Origin: Actinoallomurus spadix
GTDB lineage: Bacteria; Actinomycetota; Actinomycetes; Streptosporangiales; Streptosporangiaceae
Direction of reading: 5' to 3'
Assembly (NCBI RefSeq): GCF_024055725.1
Contig: NZ_JAMXMX010000015.1
Location: forward strand, 62,001 to 126,000
DNA: 64,000 bases
The notes under the pieces were generated by a model, which ran no database searches, was not told the DNA's origin, and saw nothing but the letters and a program-made list of their open reading frames with translations. Both the position numbers and the translations under genes were made by a program. Below are positions 25,541-31,900 of the stretch, piece by piece; the first letter of the stretch is position 1; each line of letters opens with the position of its first letter.

Positions 25541-26680
25541 TCAGGGCCGGGCGTCGTCGCCGAAGTCGGGTACGCCGGCGGACAGCAGGTGCTCCGCGCC
25601 GCCTTCGAGGGCCGTGGCCGTCTCGACGGAGCGCGGGAGCATGGTCTTCTCGTAGGCGCGGACGGCGTCGTCGACGGTGGCCGCGGTCGCGAGAGCGAGG
25701 GCGAGTTCGGCGGCGTCGAGCATGGCGAGGTTGACGCCGACGCCGAGTGGGGGCATGAGGTGGGCGGCGTCGCCGAGCAGGGTCACCGTCGGGCTGTGCT
25801 CCCAGGTGTGCGGGACCGGGAGGGCGAAGATCGGACGGTCGACGTACGGCCCGTCGTTGTCAGTGATCATCTGGCGCATGCGCGGTGACCAGTGGGCGTA
25901 CTCGTCGAGGAGCAGGACGCGGATGCCGTCGGTGTCGTCGGCGGTCAGGCCGCTCGCGGTGATCCAGTCGACCGGGACCCGCCGGATGACGTAGACGCGA
26001 AGGCGGTCTCCGCCGTTCCGCTGGGCGAACAGGCCGCGCTCGCCGTCACCCGCGGCGGCGCTGCCCTGACCGACCAGCTCGGCGATACCGGGATGCCGGT
26101 CCTCGACCTCGGAGAACCACGCCTCCAGGAAGCTCACCCCGGTGTACGCGGGGACGGCGGGGGACACGGCCGGGCGTACGCGGGAGAAGGCGCCGTCGGC
26201 GCCGATGACCAGGTCGGCCTCGGCGGTGGTGCCGTCGGCGAAGTGCAACCGCCGCGGCCCGTCGGCGGGCCCGCTGATCGTGTCGAGGGCACGGCCCCAG
26301 CGCACGGTGCCCGGCTGCAGGGAGCCGAGCAGCAGGTCGCGCAGCCGACCGCGGTCGATCTCCGGTTTGAAGAGCTCGTCGGCCTCCGGGACGTGGTGGA
26401 ACAGGATCGTACCGGTCGGGTCCAGCTGGCGCATCTCCTGCCCTTCGGGGCGGGCCAGCTCGAAGAACTCGTCGAGCAGGCCGGCCTCGCGCAGGGCGAT
26501 CTGGCCGTTGTCGGCGTGCAGGTCGAGGGTGCCGCCCTGGTCGCGCGCGCCGGGGCCCGGGTCACGGTCGTAGACGGTGACGGCCAGGCCATGCCGCTGG
26601 AGGACGCGGGCGCAGGTCAGTCCGCCGGGTCCGGCGCCGATGATGCCGATCCGGGCGTGGGCGGGTGCCGGGGAGTTCAT
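25541..26680 (-). CDS. FAD-dependent monooxygenase, TetX-like
   Basis: Class A flavoprotein monooxygenase of 379 residues. N-terminal GIIGAGPGGLTCARVL binds FAD ADP, DLVIGADGAFSRVR is the DG motif, and LLGDAAHLMPPLGVGVNLAM is the GD motif that contacts the FAD ribityl chain. The early GARDQGGTLDLH segment resembles TetX and related aromatic hydroxylases. Substrate is unknown; a resistance role should not be assumed. It is transcribed divergently from a TetR gene 122 bases away, the usual layout for a repressor-controlled detoxification enzyme. ATG at 26680. Confidence 0.87.
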   Translation of the reverse strand: MNSPAPAHARIGIIGAGPGGLTCARVLQRHGLAVTVYDRDPGPGARDQGGTLDLHADNGQIALREAGLLDEFFELARPEGQEMRQLDPTGTILFHHVPEADELFKPEIDRGRLRDLLLGSLQPGTVRWGRALDTISGPADGPRRLHFADGTTAEADLVIGADGAFSRVRPAVSPAVPAYTGVSFLEAWFSEVEDRHPGIAELVGQGSAAAGDGERGLFAQRNGGDRLRVYVIRRVPVDWITASGLTADDTDGIRVLLLDEYAHWSPRMRQMITDNDGPYVDRPIFALPVPHTWEHSPTVTLLGDAAHLMPPLGVGVNLAMLDAAELALALATAATVDDAVRAYEKTMLPRSVETATALEGGAEHLLSAGVPDFGDDARP

Positions 26681-26739
26681 GGTCGTGTCTCCGATCAGGG
26701 AGGAACGGATGGGTTCCTGATGGCTCCAAGCAAAGCAGA

Positions 26740-26783
26740 CCGAGTCGAAAAGTGCAACAAGTCAACTTTCATTCCGGTACTAT
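26740..26783. promoter_or_regulatory. Divergent control region of monooxygenase and TetR genes
   Basis: An AT-richer stretch contains the imperfect inverted repeat GAAAAGTGCAAC / GTCAACTTTC (about 26747-26770) and TACTAT (26778-26783), a possible -10 box 19 bases before the TetR ATG. It is the likely operator of the divergent TetR repressor. Confidence 0.4.
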
Positions 26784-26802
26784 TGGTTGATAGGTTCTTC
26801 CC

Positions 26803-27381
26803 ATGACGACGCCCCCCGTCGGCCGCCGCGAACGCAAGAAGGCGGCCACCCGGCAAGCGATCGCCGACGCCGCACTGCGGCTCTTCCTGGAGCGCGGGTA
26901 CGAGCAGGTGAGCGTCCGCGACATCGCCGACGCGGCCGACGTGGCGACCGCCACGGTGTTCAAGCACTTCCCCGGCAAGGAGGCGCTGGTCTTCGACGAG
27001 GAGGAGGCCAGGGAGTCCGAGCTGGTCGCCGCGGTACGGCGGCGCGCCGCCCGTCAGAGCGTCCTCGACGCCCTCCGGCAGCACGTCCTCGACACCTGGC
27101 TGCCCATCGCGGCGCATCCGCAGCGGGCCGAGTTCGTCGAGCTGGTGGAGTCCACGCCGGCCCTCCGCGCGTACGCCGAACGCATGTGGACCCGCCACAC
27201 CGACGCCCTCGGCGCCGCCATCGCCGACGAGATCGGCGCCGACCACGACGACCTCGCGTGCGCGGCGCTCGCTCGATTCGTCCTCGAGATCCCGGCCCTC
27301 ACCCGCGGCCGACAGGACCGCCGAGCCGCCGTCGACACGGTCTTCGACATCCTCGCCCACGGCTGGGGCTCGTCCGGCTGA
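26803..27381 (+). CDS. TetR-family transcriptional regulator
   Basis: Repressor of 192 residues. The N-terminal helix-turn-helix reads ATRQAIADAALRLFLERGYE then SVRDIADAADVATATVFKHF, typical TetR; the variable C-terminal ligand domain gives no ligand clue. Divergent orientation to the TetX-like monooxygenase implies control of that gene and autoregulation. ATG at 26803; the leader is short and lacks a strong Shine-Dalgarno, so the transcript may have almost no leader. Confidence 0.88.
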   Translation: MTTPPVGRRERKKAATRQAIADAALRLFLERGYEQVSVRDIADAADVATATVFKHFPGKEALVFDEEEARESELVAAVRRRAARQSVLDALRQHVLDTWLPIAAHPQRAEFVELVESTPALRAYAERMWTRHTDALGAAIADEIGADHDDLACAALARFVLEIPALTRGRQDRRAAVDTVFDILAHGWGSSG

Positions 27382-27519
27382 GGGTCACCCGAGCAGGTGC
27401 GCCGACGCGCCCCCTCGGGGTGGACGCCTACGAGGAGGTACGGACGTCGCTCGTCGCCCGGCCCGCCGAACGGAACACGCGCGGGACCGGCCGGGGCCGA
27501 GGACCGGGCCGGGACGCGC

Positions 27520-28020
27520 TCATCCCCGGCGCTCGGCCGAGCCCTGCGATGGGGTCGTGGCGACCGGGGCCCACAGGCGATCGGCGTCACCGGCGGCGAG
27601 ACTCCCCCGATAGACGTCGATCTTGTGGTCGATGAGCTCGAGGTTGTCCTGGAGCTCCGCCAGCTTGGCGACCACGTCGGCGCGATGGGCCTCCAGCAGG
27701 GCCAGCCGTTCCGCCTCGTTACCCGGACCGGCCGCGACCAGCTCGGCGTACCGGCGGATGCCCCTGATCGGCATCCCGGTGGCACGCAGCTTCGTGCAGA
27801 TCACGATCCATTTGAGGTCGAGCTCGTGATAGCGGCGGCGGCCGCCGCTCGTACGGCCGACGGGACTGACGACCAGGCCGGCGCGCTCGTAGTACCGGAG
27901 GGTGTGCACGCTGACCCCGGTGCGCCGGGCCGCCTCGGCGATGGGCACGCCGTCGGCGGGCACGGCATAGTGCCCCCGCTTCGGGCCGGCGTGCGCCGGC
28001 TGCCTCTTGACTTCGAGCAC
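27520..28020 (-). CDS. MerR-family transcriptional regulator
   Basis: Regulator of 166 residues. MerR helix-turn-helix: VPIAEAARRTGVSVHTLRYY followed by ERAGLV and the wing GRRRYHELDL; a long dimerisation helix follows (RLALLEAHRADVVAKLAEL). No cysteine metal site is visible, so it likely senses an organic ligand or stress. GTG 28020 falls about 8 bases after a minus-strand TAGGAT box, fitting a leaderless mRNA; internal GTGs at 27963 and 27948 are alternatives. It is divergent from an SDR gene with 24 bases between starts, and its GTG lies inside the presumed operator. Confidence 0.87.
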   Translation of the reverse strand: MLEVKRQPAHAGPKRGHYAVPADGVPIAEAARRTGVSVHTLRYYERAGLVVSPVGRTSGGRRRYHELDLKWIVICTKLRATGMPIRGIRRYAELVAAGPGNEAERLALLEAHRADVVAKLAELQDNLELIDHKIDVYRGSLAAGDADRLWAPVATTPSQGSAERRG

Positions 28021-28037
28021 GCTCTAAATCCTAGCGT
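28007..28037 (+). promoter_or_regulatory. MerR-type promoter with 19-bp spacer before the SDR gene
   Basis: TTGACT (28007-28012) and TAGCGT (28032-28037) are 19 bases apart, the overlong spacing typical of MerR-activated promoters, and the palindrome GAGCACGCTC lies within the spacer. The predicted start of transcription coincides with the SDR ATG at 28045, so the mRNA should be leaderless. Confidence 0.7.
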
Positions 28038-28044
28038 CGCGGCC

Positions 28045-28764
28045 ATGTCCACTCCTGATTCATCCCGAGGCGCCCCCACGATCCTGATCGTCGGAGCCGG
28101 GCGCGGGCTCGGGCACGCCCTGGCGGAACAGTTCTTCGCGAGGGACTGGAACGTCATCGGCACGGTCCGGCCCGGCTCGTCGCGCACCAGGCTCCATGAT
28201 CTGGCCGAGACCGCCGGCGGCCGGGTGGAGATCGAGACCCTCGACATCAACGAGCCGCCGCAGATCACGGCCCTGCGCGACCGCCTGGCGGGCAGGGCTC
28301 TCGACATCCTGTTCGTCAACGCCGGGATCACCACGGCCGAGGAGCACGTCACGATCGGAGAGGTGACGACCGAGGAGTTCACGCGCGTGATGGTCACGAA
28401 CGCGCTGAGTCCGATGCGCGTCATCGAGTCGCTCCAGGACCTGGTCCCGGCCACCGGCCTCATCGGTGCCATGTCGTCCGGGCAGGGCAGCATCGGCAAC
28501 AACGAGACCGGGATGCGGGAGGTCTACCGCGGCAGCAAGGCGGCGCTGAACATGTTCATGCGGAGCTTCGCGGCCCGGCAGCCCGACCCGCCACGAACGA
28601 TGCTGGTCATGGCGCCCGGATGGATCCGCACGGACCTGGGCGGGCCGGACGCGCCGTTCACCATCGAGGAGACCATCCCCCGGCTGGTCGACGTCATGCT
28701 CGCCCAGAAGGGGACCCCCGGCCTGCGGTTCCTCGACCGCTTCGGCCGACCCGTCCCCTGGTGA
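28045..28764 (+). CDS. Short-chain dehydrogenase/reductase
   Basis: NAD(P)-dependent oxidoreductase of 239 residues. Cofactor motif ILIVGAGRGLGHALAEQF (TGxxxGxG type), FVNAGITT (NAG motif), and catalytic serine/tyrosine/lysine in MSSGQGS and YRGSKAALNMF (YxxxK) are present; APGWIRTDLGG is the usual C-terminal anchor. Substrate unknown. Controlled, by position, by the divergent MerR regulator through the 19-bp-spaced promoter; probably leaderless. Confidence 0.9.
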   Translation: MSTPDSSRGAPTILIVGAGRGLGHALAEQFFARDWNVIGTVRPGSSRTRLHDLAETAGGRVEIETLDINEPPQITALRDRLAGRALDILFVNAGITTAEEHVTIGEVTTEEFTRVMVTNALSPMRVIESLQDLVPATGLIGAMSSGQGSIGNNETGMREVYRGSKAALNMFMRSFAARQPDPPRTMLVMAPGWIRTDLGGPDAPFTIEETIPRLVDVMLAQKGTPGLRFLDRFGRPVPW

Positions 28765-28815
28765 CCCGCACCCGGCCGGTGCGGTCCTCCCGACAGGCCC
28801 GGCCGCCCATGCGGC

Positions 28816-29697
28816 TCAAGGTCTGGTCGCGAACGTCCAGCGGTTGACGGCGAGCGCGTCGGGGCGGTCTGGTTCGGGGAGCGGGCCACGCCCGTAGCGG
28901 CGGGTGAAGTCGAACGCGGTGTGGACCGACACGTCCCAGCCCCGGGTGGCCAGATCGGCGGCGGAGTCGGGTCGCGGCTCCAGGTCGAACATGGCGAGGA
29001 GGTCGATGCCGGTCCGTTTCGCCACCGAGTAGATCGGGCTCTCGCGGACGGCCGTCGACTCGGGGCCGAGCTTGACCTCGTAGGCCAGCGCGCTCCCGTG
29101 CGGGCTCAGCGCGTCCACCGTCCCGATGAGGGAGCGCTCGGCGGCCGGGGGCAGGTAGAGCAGCAGGCCCTCGGCGATCCAGGCGGTGGCCACGGCGGGG
29201 TCGAAGCCCGCGCCGGTCAGCGCCCCGGTCCAGTCGTCACGTAGATCGGCCGCGACCGTGACGCGCTCGGTCTTCGGCGCGGCACCCAGCTCGCCCAGCA
29301 CCCGATCCTTGAACGCCAGGACACCCTCCTGGTCGAGCTCGAAGACCCTGCGGCCGGGCGGCCAGTCGAGGCGGTACGCCCGCGTGTCGAGACCGGCTCC
29401 GAACAGCACCACCTGCCGGGCCCCCGCGTCCACCCGCCGCAGGACGAAGTCGTCGAAGACCCGCGTCCGTAAGCCGAAGTAGCGCCCCAGCCGGCCCCAC
29501 AACGGATCGACCTCGCCGTCCGGGACCTGCTGGGGACGCACGGGCCAATCGGCGGACGCCCGTGCCGCGCGCACGAAGTGCTCGGCGTAGACGTCCTGGG
29601 CCAGGGTGTCTCGGCGGTGCGTCTCGATCGCCCGCGCCGCGGCGACCATGAGGGCGGTCAGCCCGACGCCTTCCTCCACACCGGTGATGTCGGCCAT
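28816..29697 (-). CDS. SAM-dependent methyltransferase, TIGR00027/leucine carboxyl methyltransferase-like family
   Basis: Methyltransferase of 293 residues. The actinobacterial family is recognised from VGLTALMVAAARAIETHR, the LRTRVFDDFVLRRVDAGARQ block, the SAM-binding VVLFGAGLDTRAYRLDWP, VFELDQEGVLAFK and WIAEGLLLYLPP. Mycobacteria and other actinomycetes have many paralogues; substrates are mostly unknown. ATG at 29697 has GGAGAGG-like purines upstream. It stands alone, convergent with the SDR gene. Confidence 0.9.
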   Translation of the reverse strand: MADITGVEEGVGLTALMVAAARAIETHRRDTLAQDVYAEHFVRAARASADWPVRPQQVPDGEVDPLWGRLGRYFGLRTRVFDDFVLRRVDAGARQVVLFGAGLDTRAYRLDWPPGRRVFELDQEGVLAFKDRVLGELGAAPKTERVTVAADLRDDWTGALTGAGFDPAVATAWIAEGLLLYLPPAAERSLIGTVDALSPHGSALAYEVKLGPESTAVRESPIYSVAKRTGIDLLAMFDLEPRPDSAADLATRGWDVSVHTAFDFTRRYGRGPLPEPDRPDALAVNRWTFATRP

Positions 29698-29815
29698 GGG
29701 GTGCTCCTCTCCGGGCCCGCCGTGCGGCCGGCGTACTCGCCATCATGCCGCGAGGCGGCGGGCCGGGCCGGTGCCCGTCACGGGCATCGGCCCGGCGCCG
29801 GCCGCGCGCCGCGCG

Positions 29816-30331
29816 TCAGACCAAGGTGTCACCGACGGCGTGGACGCCTCTGGCGAGGAAGTAGTCCTCGATGGCGGTCCGCCACTCGCCCGCGGAGACC
29901 TGACCGGTCCCGTACGGGTCGAATGCCCGGAAGAGCGCCTCGACGTTCTCCTCCGGGAATCCGACGGCCCGCATGCCCCGCACGAAGTCGGCGTGCTGGA
30001 CGTAGCCGTCATCGTCCCGGTCGCAGATCGCGGTGAGCGCGTCGGCGTACGGCCGGACGTTCACCTCGTAGCCGGTGGGCTCGTGGAACCGTGCGTACTC
30101 CTCGTAGGTCAGCTTCCCGTCGTGGTTCTCGTCGAGGGCGCCGGCCAGGCCCTCCCAGTAGCGCCGGCATCCCGCGTGGAACGCCTGCGCCTTGGCCGAG
30201 CCCTCCGGGACGTCCAGGGCCCGGGCGACCCGGTGCGCGAGCCTGTCGAAGTCGTCGGCCTCCAGGTAGCCGTTCGAGTCCGTGTCGAGCGCGTTGAACG
30301 CGGCCTTGATCCGATCCAGCCGTGCATCCAT
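29816..30331 (-). CDS. EF-hand calcium-binding protein
   Basis: Small acidic cytoplasmic protein of 171 residues with four EF-hand loops: DTDSNGYLEADD (about 17-28), DENHDGKLTYEE (about 67-78), DRDDDGYVQHAD (about 103-114) and DPYGTGQVSAGE (about 137-148). The first three have full calcium ligand sets; the fourth has hydrophobic/neutral residues at two ligand positions and may bind weakly. Architecture and length resemble actinobacterial calerythrin-type calcium sensors or buffers. ATG 30331 has GGAGG 9 bases upstream. No partner gene is evident next to it. Confidence 0.9.
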   Translation of the reverse strand: MDARLDRIKAAFNALDTDSNGYLEADDFDRLAHRVARALDVPEGSAKAQAFHAGCRRYWEGLAGALDENHDGKLTYEEYARFHEPTGYEVNVRPYADALTAICDRDDDGYVQHADFVRGMRAVGFPEENVEALFRAFDPYGTGQVSAGEWRTAIEDYFLARGVHAVGDTLV

Positions 30332-30534
30332 CGGGGGAACCTCCAGGGAAGGCGTGATGCCGCGATGCGGACGGTGACACCGTAACCACCTATAGTGATC
30401 GAACACAGCCTTCCCGGATGGAGCGGCCGACATCGGCCATCGCCGCCGTACACCCCGCGGCGCGCCCCTCACCTCCGGGCAGCGGAACCACTCCCGGGCA
30501 GCGGGACCGCCGCCGCCCCTCGCGTCGGTCGTGG

Positions 30535-30945
30535 TCAGCGGTAGAAGACGGCGACGCCACCGTGGTGGGAGCATGCGCCCTGATGGTGGGCGGCGTACGA
30601 GTAGGTGCCGTCATTGCAGCGCGCCGTCGCGCCGGCCGGATGGCCGGGCGGCTTGGGGGCCGCCACGGGCCGCTTCGGCCGGCTCGGCGCCCGATGCGGC
30701 TTCGGCGGGTGCGGCCGGTGGGCAGGGATTCGGCCGGTGCCCGCGTGGGCCGTCGGAGTCGACGAGCCCTCCGGTGTCGAAGACGGCGGGGGCGGGAGGA
30801 CCGCGGAGGGCGAGTCGGCCGGTGTCGTGGACGTGCCGGCCCAGGCGGAGGGCGTGGCCGCCCCGCCGGCGTCGGTCGCGGTCGTGCGGCATCCGCCGAG
30901 CAGCAGTGCCGCGCCGAGGATCAGGGCCGGTGTCCGATGGCGCAT
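30535..30945 (-). CDS. DUF3761-like lipoprotein
   Basis: Predicted lipoprotein of 136 residues. The signal peptide ends in the lipobox LLGGC near residue 20; a long Pro/Ser/Thr-rich spacer with a basic HRPHPPKPHRAPSRPKRP segment follows. The last 30 residues, TARCNDGTYSYAAHHQGACS then HHGGVAVFY, match the DUF3761 short domain, with two conserved cysteines and clustered histidines that could bind metal or wall ligands. ATG 30945 follows GGGAGACGGCG. Anchored outside the membrane; function unknown. Confidence 0.82.
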   Translation of the reverse strand: MRHRTPALILGAALLLGGCRTTATDAGGAATPSAWAGTSTTPADSPSAVLPPPPSSTPEGSSTPTAHAGTGRIPAHRPHPPKPHRAPSRPKRPVAAPKPPGHPAGATARCNDGTYSYAAHHQGACSHHGGVAVFYR

Positions 30946-31074
30946 CGCCGTCTCCCGTCGTAGAGGACGCGAGTTGGACGGCCGCATACCGGGGTGGGTT
31001 GCCACAAACTCGGGTGGTGGCGACATACGGCCAATCGCGCGCGATACGTAACGCGGGGAACCGGTGAGCGCGCG

Positions 31075-31443
31075 TCAGGCGGTGGCCGAGACGTCGCGGT
31101 AGTACTGGATCTTCCCGCGAAGGTGTTTCCGCTGGGCGAGCAGCGTCTCGATCTGCCGGTCGATGCGCTCGTCGTGCGCCTCGAGGAGGGCGATGCGCTC
31201 ACCGAGCGTCGCGTCGCCGCCCCGGGACAACTCGGCGTAGCGCCGCATCTCCGCGATCGGCATCCCGGTGTCCCGGAGGCAGCGCAGGATGCCGAGGAAG
31301 CCCAGGTCATCGGCGCTGAAACGGCGCCGTCCCGCGGCCGTACGGTCGATCCGGTCGAGCAGGCCGATCTTCTCGTAGTAGCGGAGCGTGTCGATGCTGA
31401 AGCCGGTCTTCTCCGCCGTCTGGGCCGGTGAATAGAACGTCAC
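31075..31443 (-). CDS. MerR-family transcriptional regulator (controls adjacent aldo/keto reductase remnant)
   Basis: Regulator of about 122 residues. The helix-turn-helix is YSPAQTAEKTGFSIDTLRYY with EKIGLL and the wing AAGRRRFSADDL, followed by the dimerisation helix ERIALLEAHDERIDRQIETL. No metal-binding cysteines are seen. GTG 31443 was chosen because a minus-strand promoter with 19-base spacing ends 7-8 bases before it (leaderless geometry); GTG 31458 would add five residues. Its own promoter and the plus-strand promoter of the aldo/keto reductase carry the same operator, yet the target gene is truncated. Confidence 0.87.
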   Translation of the reverse strand: MTFYSPAQTAEKTGFSIDTLRYYEKIGLLDRIDRTAAGRRRFSADDLGFLGILRCLRDTGMPIAEMRRYAELSRGGDATLGERIALLEAHDERIDRQIETLLAQRKHLRGKIQYYRDVSATA

Positions 31444-31450
31444 ATCGTCG

Positions 31451-31533
31451 ATGATCACACCTGGAGCGCGCTCCAGGTCAAGCTCCAGGAGTCGCCACCG
31501 GCTTGACCTGGAGCGCGCTCCAGATCGCAGAGT
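31451..31533. promoter_or_regulatory. Twin MerR-type promoters with a 22-bp inverted-repeat operator
   Basis: 31461-31482 and 31502-31523 are perfect inverted copies containing the palindrome CTGGAGCGCGCTCCAG and TTGACC. Plus strand: TTGACC (31503-31508), 19-base spacer, CAGAGT (31528-31533). Minus strand: TTGACC (31477-31482 region), 19-base spacer, GATCAT (31451-31456). The MerR protein thus likely controls both its own gene and the reductase remnant. Confidence 0.75.
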
Positions 31534-31571
31534 GTGTCGCGTCCCGATCAACCCCACGACAGGACGCGATC

Positions 31572-31900
31572 ATGCGGCAACGGACACTCGCCGACGGAAC
31601 GGCCGTCAGCGCGCTCTGCCTCGGCGCCATGTGGTTCGGCACCCGGACCGACGAGAAGACGGCGTACGCCATCCTCGACCGGTTCGTCGAGACCGGCGGC
31701 ACCCTCATCGACACCGCCGACAACTACGCCTTCTGGGCCGGCGCCGGCGGGGAGAGCGAGACGGTGCTCGGCCGCTGGCTGGCCGACCGTGGCGCGCGCG
31801 ACCAGGTGGTGCTCAGCACCAAAGTGGGCGCGCAGCCGACCGTCCCGGGCACGACCTGGCGGGAGAGCGGCGAGGGACTGTCGGGGCGCGAGCCCGCCGG
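31572..31900 (+). pseudogene. Aldo/keto reductase, 3'-truncated
   Basis: Only the first 105 or so residues of an aldo/keto reductase remain (families normally have about 320). The start (MRQRTLADGTAVSALCLG), the catalytic aspartate/tyrosine region IDTADNYAFW and the lysine region VVLSTKVG are intact, but homology stops at TTWRESGEGLSG near 31887. The open frame then runs to 31991 through the antisense of adnB, giving an arginine-rich nonsense tail. The promoter and MerR regulator upstream are intact. The break lies just outside the adnB stop (31901), so a deletion removed the reductase 3' part without harming adnB. Confidence 0.8.

Noticed and set aside
25541-26680. Tetracycline resistance gene
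   Set aside because: The protein is TetX-like only at family level; substrate cannot be inferred.
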